NCBI GenBank assembly: GCA_023388605.1
Contig: JAEWFX010000058.1
Coordinates: 1 to 9,227, forward strand
Length of the DNA: 9,227 nucleotides
Reading direction: 5' to 3'
Source of the DNA: Bacillota bacterium
GTDB taxonomy: Bacteria; Bacillota; Clostridia; Saccharofermentanales; DTU023
A program made the translations under genes and the position numbers. This document shows positions 1-7,169 of the stretch, piece after piece. Each line of letters begins with the position of its first letter. Position 1 is the first letter of the stretch. Under the pieces are notes generated by a model. The model did no database searches. It saw only the letters and a program-made list of their open reading frames with translations, and was not told the DNA's origin.

Positions 1-4
1 TTGA

Positions 5-1762
5 GTGTCACTATTCGGTTTTTTTAATTTGTTGGGCGGTCTAGCCCTGCTGATTTATGGCATGAAAATGATGAGTTCAGGGCTAGAACAATCAGCAGGT
101 CACCGTCTCAAGGTAGTTTTAGAAAAGTTGACCAGTAGCCCCATCCGTGGTTTGTTGCTCGGATTATTGGTGACAATGATCATTCAATCTTCTGCTGCAG
201 TCATCGTCATGTTGGTGGGATTTGTCAACTCTGGCGCTATGACATTGACTCAGACCATCAGCGTCACCATCGGTAGCAATATCGGTACTACTGTAACCGC
301 CTGGATTTTGAGTTTGACTAGCTTAGAGGGTGATGCATGGTATGTCACCATACTCAAACCCAGTACCTTCGCTCCTTTATTAGTGTTTGCAGGCATGATG
401 GTTACGATGTCCTGTAAACGTGCTTCTCTCAAACAAACTGGTAATATCACTTTTGGATTCGGTGTCTTGATGGTCGGTATGACCATGATGTCAGAAGCGG
501 TCAAACCTCTTGCTGATTCACCGACTTTTATTAGCTTGCTGACTTTGTTTAGCAATCCCTTCCTAGGTGTGTTTGCTGGATTCTTGTTTGCCTTGATCTT
601 ACAGAGCTCCTCCGCCTCCATGGGTGTAGTTCAAGCCTTGAGTGCCACAGGCACTGTCACCTGGGGTATCGCCCTTCCTCTGATTATTGGTCAGAATGTC
701 GGTTCTTGTGGAGTATCTTTGATTTCTTGTATAGGTGCTAACAAAAACGCCAAAAGAACAGCTTTTGTGCATCTTTACTACAATTTATCTGGTACTGTTC
801 TATACTTTTTGTTTTACTTTATATGCAACAATTTTTTTGATGCTTCCTTCTTTAACAATACTGTTAACGCCTTCGATATCGCCTATTCTCATACCATTTA
901 CAATGTGATTTTGAGCGTAATCTTTATCCCTGGTCGCAGAATTTTAGCAAAGCTAGCTATGCTGACCTGGCCAGAGAGTGCAGAGGAGAAGGAGCAATAT
1001 GAATTGCTCGATGAACGTTTGCTGGCTACTCCTGCCATCGCCGTCGATAAGGCTGAGGAGATGGTCAGAGTAATGGGCGAGATTTCAATCGAGATGGTAG
1101 AAGAAGCTACAAGTATCTTGACGAATTATGATGACAAGACTTTTAATACCATCAAACGTCAAGAGAAGGAATTAGATGCTTATGAGGATAAGCTCGGAAC
1201 CTTCTTAGTGCATCTGTCAGCTCAAAATCTGACTCCTAAAGATAATTATCGTGTATCCAATCTCTTATATTTCATCGGTGATTTTGAGCGTATCGGCGAC
1301 CATGCTTTGAATGTGTGCTACAGTGCTCAGGAGATGCACAGCAAAAAGATTTTCTTCTCGGATGAAGCCAAGGTAGAAGTTGAAGTTCTCAGTAAGGCTC
1401 TAGTTGGTGTTTTGAAGAAAACTTTTGAAGCACTGAGAAGTTCAGATCTCAAAATTGCTTTAGATGTTGAACCTTTAGAGGAAGTAATCGATGATCTGAC
1501 TAAAGCTTCACGTAATCGACATATCCAACGTATGCGAAAAGGTGTTTGTTCGATTGAGATGGGATTTGTGCTCAGTGATTTACTGACTAACTTTGAGCGT
1601 ATAGCAGATCATTGTTCTAATGTCGCCAGTGCCATGTTAGAGTCAGCTAGTAATCAGATGTTGCGTCATGCCTATCTAAAAGATATGAAGCGTAACAGCG
1701 AAGAGTTCCGTCTTAAATATCAGGAGTATAGCAATGCTTACTCACTGCCGAAAGGTGATTAG
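5..1762 (+). CDS. Na+/phosphate cotransporter (PNaS/NptA family) with C-terminal PhoU-like domain
   Basis: The 585-residue product is a predicted inner-membrane Na+-coupled inorganic phosphate transporter. The membrane part (about residues 1-320) has the inverted-repeat layout of the Na/Pi cotransporter family. Each repeat carries a QSS motif (QSSAA at 61-65, QSSSAS at 200-205) followed by a Gly/Asn motif (GSNIGTT at 90-96, GQNVGSC at 229-235). The soluble C-terminal part (about 345-560) is PhoU-like, with two metal-binding-type helices, IGDFERIGDHALNV (424-437) and NFERIADHCSNV (529-540). The length and domain order are normal for the bacterial NptA type. An in-frame TGA at 2-4 makes GTG at 5 the earliest possible start, and the MSLFGFFNLLGGLALLIYGM beginning fits the family. 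Its RBS lies outside the window. In the family, the PhoU-like tail is thought to modulate transport; that role here is inferred. The substrate is assigned from family only. No terminator separates it from dnaG. Confidence 0.9.
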   Translation: MSLFGFFNLLGGLALLIYGMKMMSSGLEQSAGHRLKVVLEKLTSSPIRGLLLGLLVTMIIQSSAAVIVMLVGFVNSGAMTLTQTISVTIGSNIGTTVTAWILSLTSLEGDAWYVTILKPSTFAPLLVFAGMMVTMSCKRASLKQTGNITFGFGVLMVGMTMMSEAVKPLADSPTFISLLTLFSNPFLGVFAGFLFALILQSSSASMGVVQALSATGTVTWGIALPLIIGQNVGSCGVSLISCIGANKNAKRTAFVHLYYNLSGTVLYFLFYFICNNFFDASFFNNTVNAFDIAYSHTIYNVILSVIFIPGRRILAKLAMLTWPESAEEKEQYELLDERLLATPAIAVDKAEEMVRVMGEISIEMVEEATSILTNYDDKTFNTIKRQEKELDAYEDKLGTFLVHLSAQNLTPKDNYRVSNLLYFIGDFERIGDHALNVCYSAQEMHSKKIFFSDEAKVEVEVLSKALVGVLKKTFEALRSSDLKIALDVEPLEEVIDDLTKASRNRHIQRMRKGVCSIEMGFVLSDLLTNFERIADHCSNVASAMLESASNQMLRHAYLKDMKRNSEEFRLKYQEYSNAYSLPKGD

Positions 1763-1776
1763 TCGATAGTGGGATT

Positions 1777-1803
1777 TTGTTAAAGCCATCGTACTTATAT
1801 AGT
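1777..1803 (+). promoter_or_regulatory. candidate sigma-A promoter upstream of dnaG
   Basis: TTGTTA at 1777-1782 and TATAGT at 1798-1803 resemble -35 and -10 hexamers, but the spacer is only 15 nt, shorter than the preferred 17. It lies in the 64-bp gap between the transporter and dnaG. A weak or accessory promoter is plausible; read-through from the transporter gene is the alternative. Confidence 0.3.
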
Positions 1804-1812
1804 GAAAACTAT
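1799..1812 (+). promoter_or_regulatory. small GAAA-tetraloop hairpin just before the dnaG RBS
   Basis: ATAGT (1799-1803) pairs perfectly with ACTAT (1808-1812) around a GAAA loop (1804-1807). It ends 2 nt before the AGAGGA ribosome-binding sequence at 1815-1820. There is no following T-run, so it is not a terminator. It overlaps the candidate -10 element. Five A/T-rich pairs are only marginally stable, so chance is possible. Confidence 0.3.
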
Positions 1813-1826
1813 TTAGAGGAAGTATC

Positions 1827-3653
1827 GTGGTGTTCATCTCTCAAGACATCATCAATGAGATAATTGAAAAGACGGACATCGTTGAATTAGTCGGTGAATA
1901 CGTAAAATTAGAGCGAAAGAGTGCCAGCAACCATTTTGGTCTGTGTCCTTTTCACTCTGAAAAAACACCGTCATTTAGCGTCTCTGACAGCAAACAAATT
2001 TATTATTGTTTTGGCTGTCAAAAAGGTGGTAACGTCATATCCTTCATCCAAGATATCGAAGGATTGAGCTTCCCTGAAGCTGTGGAGTTTTTAGCAAAGC
2101 GTCTGGGTATCACCATCAAAACTGATGATGACGGCAAAATGAAACAACGCGAGGCTGCCAAAAAAGCACAAGGGAAATTGATGCTGGTGGCAGCCCGTTA
2201 CTATTACCATCTGTTTCAAGACCCTAAAGCCCAGAAATATATGCAGAGACGTGGTTTTTTGCCGAGTACCCTCAAGCGTTTTGGTGTCGGTTATGCAGGT
2301 GAGGCTTGGGATGGACTTTATCAAGAGCTTAAGCGTGAGGGTTTTGATGATCAAACCATACTGGCTTCAGGCTTAGTAAGACGCAGCCAAAAGGGCAGTT
2401 ACTATGATGTTTTGCGTGAGCGTGTAGTATTTCCGATCTTTAATTCATTCAATGACTTGATCGCTTTTGGTGGGCGCGTGATCGGTGAGGGTGAGCCTAA
2501 GTATCTCAACTCGCCCGATACAATAATCTACAACAAAGGTCGTCAATTATTCGCCTTGAATTTTGCCCGTAAAAGCAAGGAAGATTTTTTTCTGCTAACT
2601 GAAGGGTACTTAGATGTGATGAGTCTACATCAGGCTGGATTCACTAATGCCGTCGCTGGCTTAGGTACCGCTTTTACTCCAGAACAAGCGAGATTGCTCA
2701 AACGCTTTAAACATAAATTGGTTTTGTGCTTCGATGCTGATAATGCTGGGCGCAATGCTACAGCGAAGGCACTTAAAATAGCTAAAAATATCGGCTTCGA
2801 TGTCAAAGTTTTGAATATACCAGCTGGCAAAGATCCTGATGATTTCATTCGTGAGTACGGATCTGAACGTTTTAAGGCTTTGATCGATCAAGCCCTGCCG
2901 CAGATTGAGTACGAATTGAAAATGATCGCTGATACTCATCGTGATGAAGCAGGCAATTTAGAAGCTGTAGCTTATCAGGCAGAGGTGTGTAAGTATCTGG
3001 CTGCGATCGAAAGTAAGGTCACACAAGAATATTATGCTGATCAGGTAGCTGAGCTTTTAGGAGTGCCGAAAGACACAGTGTTGCGTGAGATAGCACGGCT
3101 CAACTCCGATAGTTATAGTGATTTATCTACTTCGCCATATAGTGCTAATAGCGGTTATAGCAGACCTCATGAACCTAAAGAAAACAAGAACCTAACTGAA
3201 CGAACTAAAAACTTGCCGCGCTTTGAGCTCAGTGAGCATGAGAGTATTTTACTCACTGTTTTAGCCATCGATAATGAATTGCTAGAACAATTGGATCCAC
3301 CCTTGACCAGCGGTGATTTTGCCAAAAATATTCCGCAAGATTTTTTGACGGATATTTTAGAACAAGCTGCTCTACGTAGACTGACTTTGGCACAGATTAT
3401 CAATTCGTATCGTCTAGAAGACACTGAGCGAGAGATGGTCAGCAAGCAGATAATTGAGACCAATGCTCGCATAGAAGGTTATGAACAAGTAGATTTATTA
3501 GAGTCAGCTAAATCAAGCCTCAGGCGTATGCGCCAAGAGAGACTCAAAGAAAATAAAGAACAGATTTTACAGCTACTAGCTGATAAAAATATAGGTGCTG
3601 AAGAAAGAGAAGTTTTATTGACTGAATTAGATAGATTAATCAAATCACATTGA
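1827..3653 (+). CDS. dnaG: DNA primase DnaG
   Basis: The 608-residue product synthesises RNA primers at the replication fork together with the replicative helicase. The N-terminal CHC2 zinc ribbon has ligands C40, H43, C61 and C64. The polymerase core contains FGGRVIGEGEPKYLNSPDT (about 214-232). The TOPRIM catalytic residues are E259 and D263 in TEGYLDVM, D303 and D305 in FDADNAGRNA, and D336/D338 in KDPDDF. The last 140 or so residues (about 465-608) form the helical helicase-interacting region, joined through a Ser/Tyr/Pro-rich linker at about 426-450. The length matches Firmicutes primases (about 600). GTG at 1827 is preceded by AGAGGA at 1815-1820; GTG at 1830 is an equally possible start. 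It begins the primase-sigma cluster and ends 11 nt before rpoD. Confidence 0.97.
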   Translation: MVFISQDIINEIIEKTDIVELVGEYVKLERKSASNHFGLCPFHSEKTPSFSVSDSKQIYYCFGCQKGGNVISFIQDIEGLSFPEAVEFLAKRLGITIKTDDDGKMKQREAAKKAQGKLMLVAARYYYHLFQDPKAQKYMQRRGFLPSTLKRFGVGYAGEAWDGLYQELKREGFDDQTILASGLVRRSQKGSYYDVLRERVVFPIFNSFNDLIAFGGRVIGEGEPKYLNSPDTIIYNKGRQLFALNFARKSKEDFFLLTEGYLDVMSLHQAGFTNAVAGLGTAFTPEQARLLKRFKHKLVLCFDADNAGRNATAKALKIAKNIGFDVKVLNIPAGKDPDDFIREYGSERFKALIDQALPQIEYELKMIADTHRDEAGNLEAVAYQAEVCKYLAAIESKVTQEYYADQVAELLGVPKDTVLREIARLNSDSYSDLSTSPYSANSGYSRPHEPKENKNLTERTKNLPRFELSEHESILLTVLAIDNELLEQLDPPLTSGDFAKNIPQDFLTDILEQAALRRLTLAQIINSYRLEDTEREMVSKQIIETNARIEGYEQVDLLESAKSSLRRMRQERLKENKEQILQLLADKNIGAEEREVLLTELDRLIKSH

Positions 3654-3664
3654 TAGGAGAAGAT

Positions 3665-5317
3665 ATGGCTACGAAGAAGGAATCACCAAGCAAAAAAACA
3701 ACCAAGAAAAAGATCAAGACCGAAGAGGCTCAAGCCGAAATCAAAGTCGATAGCAAAAAAAGCAAGGCAAAGGCTAAAAAATCTACTGGTAAAGTGACGA
3801 AGTCAACCACGAAGGACGCAGCATCTCCTAAAACTAAAGCCAAAAAGGAAGCTACTAAAAAGCCTGCATCCAAAAAATCTACAACAAAAAAATCTACAAC
3901 AAAAAAATCTAGTGAAGATAATAAAAAAACTTCACCTAAAAAAGCTAAAGCACCTAGAAAGACCAAGAAAGACAAAAAGGTCGATGTCGTTGCAGACAGT
4001 GATATTTCAGTTGAAAACACTCAAGATTTTGTCAGCGATTACGATGAGAACTTAACTCTAGATTTGGAGTTAGAAGAGGAGATCACACCGGAACTTGAGC
4101 CCGATCTCGAGTTGGAATCGGATATATCTGATGATGAAGAAGTGGCTTCTGTTGAAGATATCGATGTGGATATCGATTCAGCCATCGATGATGTAAAAGA
4201 AGAAAAAGATGATGATGATTTTGATTCTGTCATCTCACTGAAGAAGCATAAAAAGAATTTAGACCTATTCGATGGTAGCGATGAAAGTGCCGCTATTCGC
4301 TTCTTGATTATGCGCGGTGAAGCATCCGATCAGAAGCTAACTCAACAAGAAGTCATTGACTATTTAGACGACATCAAAATCGATGAGGATTATCTAGACA
4401 AGGTCATCGAAGGGTTGGAGAACGCTGGCATCGAAGTTGTAGAAGACGACGATGATCAAGATCAAAGCAAAATATTTACAGATCAACCCATGGTCGATGA
4501 TCCCGTACGCATGTATCTCAAAGAGATAGGTCGTGTGGAGTTGTTGACTGCCGATGAAGAAAAACACCTAGCTGCACGTATGGAATCAGGTGACGATTAC
4601 GCCAAACAGCATCTCACTGAAGCCAATCTGCGCCTGGTAGTTAGTATCGCCAAGCGTTACACCGGACGCGGCATGCAATTTCTCGATTTGATTCAGGAAG
4701 GCAATCTAGGTCTGATCAAGGCTGTAGATAAATTCGATTATCGTAAGGGTTACAAATTTTCGACCTATGCCACTTGGTGGATTCGTCAAGCTATTACCAG
4801 AGCTATCGCCGATCAAGCCCGTACTATCCGCATACCTGTGCACATGGTGGAGACGATCAATAAATTAATTCGTTTCCAACGCCAGCTTCTACAAGAATTA
4901 GGTCGTGAACCCGAAGCTGAAGAAATCGCTAAAGAGATGGGTATCACCGTGGAGAAAGTGCGTGAGATCATGAAGATTTCACAAGAGCCAGTCTCATTAG
5001 AAAAACCCATCGGTGAGGAAGAAGACAGTCATTTAGGTGATTTCATACCTGATGACGATGCTCCGTCACCTGCCGATCAGGCAGCCTTCACACTGTTAAA
5101 AGAACAGTTGTCAGAAGTCTTGCATGCTCTGACCCCACGTGAAGAAAAGGTGTTGCGTCTACGTTTTGGATTAAACGATGGACGTGCTCGTACACTGGAA
5201 GAAGTCGGCAGAGAGTTCAACGTAACCCGTGAGCGAATTCGTCAGATCGAAGCTAAAGCTTTACGCAAATTACGTCATCCTAATCGCAGCAAAAAACTAA
5301 AAGGACATCTCGACTAG
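3665..5317 (+). CDS. rpoD: RNA polymerase primary sigma factor RpoD/SigA with long basic-acidic N-terminal extension
   Basis: This is the housekeeping sigma-70 factor that directs RNA polymerase to -35/-10 promoters. I chose ATG at 3665 (550 residues) because AGGAG at 3655-3659 sits 5 nt upstream; a TTG at 3650 would place the Shine-Dalgarno inside the gene. Residues 1-105 are dominated by Lys, Ala, Ser and Thr in KK-containing repeats. Residues about 106-185 are strongly acidic. Region 1.1 follows (about 205-262), then region 1.2 (DPVRMYLKEIGRVELLTADE, 279-298). Region 2 includes YKFSTYATWWIRQAITRA (363-380). Region 3 is at about 390-455. Region 4 ends with the helix-turn-helix VTRERIRQIEAKALRKLRHP (520-539). 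Typical Firmicutes SigA proteins are about 370 residues, so nearly all the extra length is N-terminal. Basic/acidic tails are known from actinobacterial HrdB/SigA. It sits between dnaG and trmK, with only 2 nt before the latter. Confidence 0.97.
   Translation: MATKKESPSKKTTKKKIKTEEAQAEIKVDSKKSKAKAKKSTGKVTKSTTKDAASPKTKAKKEATKKPASKKSTTKKSTTKKSSEDNKKTSPKKAKAPRKTKKDKKVDVVADSDISVENTQDFVSDYDENLTLDLELEEEITPELEPDLELESDISDDEEVASVEDIDVDIDSAIDDVKEEKDDDDFDSVISLKKHKKNLDLFDGSDESAAIRFLIMRGEASDQKLTQQEVIDYLDDIKIDEDYLDKVIEGLENAGIEVVEDDDDQDQSKIFTDQPMVDDPVRMYLKEIGRVELLTADEEKHLAARMESGDDYAKQHLTEANLRLVVSIAKRYTGRGMQFLDLIQEGNLGLIKAVDKFDYRKGYKFSTYATWWIRQAITRAIADQARTIRIPVHMVETINKLIRFQRQLLQELGREPEAEEIAKEMGITVEKVREIMKISQEPVSLEKPIGEEEDSHLGDFIPDDDAPSPADQAAFTLLKEQLSEVLHALTPREEKVLRLRFGLNDGRARTLEEVGREFNVTRERIRQIEAKALRKLRHPNRSKKLKGHLD
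3872..3910 (+). repeat. 15-bp tandem repeat with A6/A7 tracts inside rpoD
   Basis: The unit AAAAAATCTACAACA repeats with a 15-bp period, about 2.6 copies, with TCT at 3878, 3893 and 3908. It encodes KKSTT units in the lysine-rich tail of the sigma factor. The A runs are 6, 7 and 7 nt long (3872-3877, 3886-3892, 3901-3907). Further A7 runs occur nearby at 3692-3698 and 3755-3761. The unit keeps reading frame, so gain or loss of copies changes tail length without frameshift. Confidence 0.85.
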
Positions 5318-5319
5318 AG

Positions 5320-6009
5320 ATGAGACGGCTAGAACAAATTCTGGAATTATTACCGAGTAAACATCGCTTGGTAGATGTGGGAACAGATCATGCCAAATTG
5401 CCGATCTTAGCGATACAGAGTAGCAAATTTGAATGTGCCATCGCTAGTGATCTACGCAGTAAACCTCTACAAAAAGCCAGCGAAAATGTCTTGAGGGCTG
5501 GTTTATCTGAAAAGATAGAAATTTTACATACTGCAGGGCTGACAGACATAGATCTCAGAGATGATGATCTGGTCACTATCTGCGGCATGGGCGGTTATGA
5601 GATCAAGAAAATTTTAGAAGAACATATCGCTCAAATACCTCGAGGCACAGAATTTGTTCTGCAACCTAATTGGACCTATGGCGTACTGCGTAATTTTTTA
5701 ACTGAACGTGGTTTTACATATTTAGATGAATGGGTTGTAGAAGAAAGAAAACATATCTACATATTGTTGCATGTGCGCTACGATGCTGAGAATTATACTC
5801 TAGAGCCACTAGTTAATTTTATTGGCCCGAAGATAATGTCTGATGTACATTTGCAACTAGAGACGCATGCTCTACCAGAAATTAGGTTTAAACAGATAAG
5901 AAATTATCTAGTCAAGATGCAGCAATTGGCAAGTAAAAAAGGTAGGGGCGATGCTATAAGTGCGAAGATCGCTCGACAAATACAAGAGATTATCGATGTT
6001 TGGAGATAG
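5320..6009 (+). CDS. trmK: tRNA (adenine(22)-N(1))-methyltransferase TrmK
   Basis: The 229-residue product is a SAM-dependent enzyme of the TrmK/YqfN family, which methylates N1 of A22 in the D-arm region of tRNAs. The Rossmann motif I is LVDVGTDHAKLPI (17-29), carrying the family GTDHAxLP signature. It is followed by the acidic strand end IASDLR (41-46), the ICGMGG loop (87-92) and LQPN (114-117), the TrmK equivalent of the catalytic-site motif. A helical, coiled-coil-like C-terminal part (about 170-229) is also typical, and the length is normal. ATG at 5320 begins 2 nt after the rpoD stop. The nearest purine-rich sequence is AAGGA at 5301-5305, 14 nt upstream inside rpoD and farther than ideal, so translation is probably coupled to rpoD. 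The position between rpoD and nif3 matches other Firmicutes. Confidence 0.93.
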   Translation: MRRLEQILELLPSKHRLVDVGTDHAKLPILAIQSSKFECAIASDLRSKPLQKASENVLRAGLSEKIEILHTAGLTDIDLRDDDLVTICGMGGYEIKKILEEHIAQIPRGTEFVLQPNWTYGVLRNFLTERGFTYLDEWVVEERKHIYILLHVRYDAENYTLEPLVNFIGPKIMSDVHLQLETHALPEIRFKQIRNYLVKMQQLASKKGRGDAISAKIARQIQEIIDVWR

Positions 6010-6010
6010 T

Positions 6011-6823
6011 ATGCTACACCGAGATATCTATGATTTTATCGAAAAGATTGCTCCGTTAGAGCTAGCTGAAAAATGGGATCCTGTCGGCCATCAATTGGGC
6101 GATGAAGAAGCTAAAACTACTGGTGTAGTCTTAGCTCTAGATCTTTTGCCTCAGACTATAGAATTAGCTAAACGCAATGGAGCTAACTTAATTGTCACTC
6201 ATCACCCACAGTTTTTTTCTCCACTTAAAAATTTGTCTTATCAAAAAGTCGAAAATCAGCTCTGCTTCAGTTTGATTAAAGATGATATAGCACTCTACAG
6301 TGCTCATACCAATCTAGATGCCGCCGAAGAAGGTGTGGCTTATCAATTGGCATCTAGAGTTTTGACTGGCCTAGAACATGATGAATTAGAAATTTTGATC
6401 AAAAACTCTGACAATACAGGTCACGGCAGATATTGCACTCTAAATAAACCCCAGAAATTTAGCGAATTCTACAATCGTGTCAGCCGACAATTACAAGCAC
6501 CTTTTTGCCGAGTGTGTGATATCGATGATTCCACTATTCGCAATGTCTGTTTTTGTCCGGGTGCTTTTGACGAAGACTGGATCAGCGATTTGCTGGCAAA
6601 TGATATCGACGTGTTGGTTACTGGTGAAATGAAACACCATGTAGGCATTGCGCTGATGCTCAGAGATATACGTGTGATAGTCACAGGACATGATACAAAT
6701 GAACGTGTGGTTTTGCAGCCTTTAGCTGAAAAGTTAAGAGAGACTTTCCCGCAATTAGCTGTTTATGTCGATCTTGGCATTGACTATGTCGAGGCGTTAC
6801 GACCAGCATCATTCATGTGTTAA
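6011..6823 (+). CDS. Nif3-like dinuclear metal centre hexameric protein (YqfO/YbgI family)
   Basis: The 270-residue cytosolic protein belongs to the Nif3/DUF34 family, whose members form toroidal hexamers with a two-metal site. The biochemical role remains unsettled; the homologue GTP cyclohydrolase I type 2 label is unreliable. Metal-ligand motifs are THHPQFF (63-69, H64/H65), AHTNLDAAEEGV (98-109, H99/D103) and TGHDTNER (225-232, H227/E231). TGEMKHH (204-210) matches the conserved TGE-x-KYH segment. It is the short form, without the PII-like insertion of B. subtilis YqfO (about 370 residues). ATG at 6011 is preferred because GGAGA lies at 6002-6006, the gap to the trmK stop is 1 nt, and MLHRDIYDFIEKIAP fits the family N-terminus. 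An in-frame start at 5960 would overlap trmK by 50 nt. Odd points: WDPVGHQLGD has His where hydrophobic residues are usual, and the middle GSG-type loop reads CPGAFDEDW (182-190). The stop codon overlaps the rnpB -10 element. Confidence 0.92.
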   Translation: MLHRDIYDFIEKIAPLELAEKWDPVGHQLGDEEAKTTGVVLALDLLPQTIELAKRNGANLIVTHHPQFFSPLKNLSYQKVENQLCFSLIKDDIALYSAHTNLDAAEEGVAYQLASRVLTGLEHDELEILIKNSDNTGHGRYCTLNKPQKFSEFYNRVSRQLQAPFCRVCDIDDSTIRNVCFCPGAFDEDWISDLLANDIDVLVTGEMKHHVGIALMLRDIRVIVTGHDTNERVVLQPLAEKLRETFPQLAVYVDLGIDYVEALRPASFMC

Positions 6824-6826
6824 AAT
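6818..6826 (+). promoter_or_regulatory. extended -10 promoter for rnpB, overlapping the nif3 stop codon
   Basis: TG at 6818-6819, one base, then TAAAAT at 6821-6826 forms an extended -10 element (five of six matches to TATAAT). Transcription would start about 7 nt downstream, near 6833-6835, exactly where the RNase P RNA P1 helix begins. The TAA stop of nif3 (6821-6823) is the first half of the hexamer. The -35 is weak: TTACGA at 6797-6802 with an 18-nt spacer matches TTGACA at only three positions. Confidence 0.6.
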
Positions 6827-6834
6827 CAATTTTC

Positions 6835-7169
6835 AGAGCAAACCAGACAATCGCATCTGATGGACTAAAGTAAATTAGATGAGGAAAGTCCGGGCTTCAT
6901 AGGGTAAGGACGCCGGGTAATTCCCGGTCAAGGCAACTTGAAGGAAAGTGCAACAGAAAATATTCCGCTCCTCAGGGAGTAAGGTTGAAATGGGGAGGTA
7001 AGAGCTCACCGGCATTACGGCGACGTGATGGCCTTGTAAACCCCGTCCGAAGCAACGCCGTGGGAGATCAATGTGACCCGCAGATCTCAGGAGGCGGCTA
7101 GAAGCTATCCGAAATGATAGTTGTAGATAGATGATTGTCTAGACAGAACCCGGCTTACAGGTTTGCTCT
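6835..7169 (+). ncRNA. rnpB: RNase P RNA, bacterial type A
   Basis: This is the catalytic RNA that removes 5' leaders from pre-tRNAs, with the protein subunit RnpA encoded elsewhere. The ends are set by a perfect 10-bp P1 helix, AGAGCAAACC (6835-6844) with GGTTTGCTCT (7160-7169). P2 pairs AGACAATC (6846-6853) with GATTGTCT (7133-7140). The conserved core is present: GAGGAAAGTCCGGGCTTCAT for P4 5' (6881-6900), AGTGCAACAGAAA (6947-6959), GGTAAGAGCTCACCG (6997-7011), and ACAGAACCCGGCTTAC for P4 3' (7143-7158). The order and the GAGCTCACCG block are type A rather than the Bacillus type B. P15 is GAGATC (7064-7069) with GATCTC (7083-7088). The length of 335 nt is slightly compact. It starts 11 nt after nif3. 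A 7-T run at 7171-7177 directly after P1 may aid termination, but I see no separate terminator hairpin. Confidence 0.96.

Noticed and set aside
3650..3664. TTG at 3650 as start of rpoD, overlapping the dnaG stop
   Set aside because: The AGGAG ribosome-binding sequence (3655-3659) would be inside the gene, and ATG at 3665 is ideally spaced from it.
3730..4233. Hydrophobic and serine-rich minus-strand frames opposite the rpoD tail
   Set aside because: They are the complement of Lys- and Asp/Glu-rich codons (AAA, GAT) giving Phe/Leu and Ser/Ile; no independent gene signal.
5960..6010. Upstream in-frame start for the Nif3-like gene
   Set aside because: It would overlap trmK by 50 nt and add 17 residues not typical of the family. 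ATG at 6011 has GGAGA 4 nt upstream and matches the family N-terminus.
6780..6785. TTGACT as the -35 of the rnpB promoter
   Set aside because: It is 35 nt upstream of the TAAAAT hexamer, too far for a sigma-A promoter, and no -10 lies at 16-18 nt.
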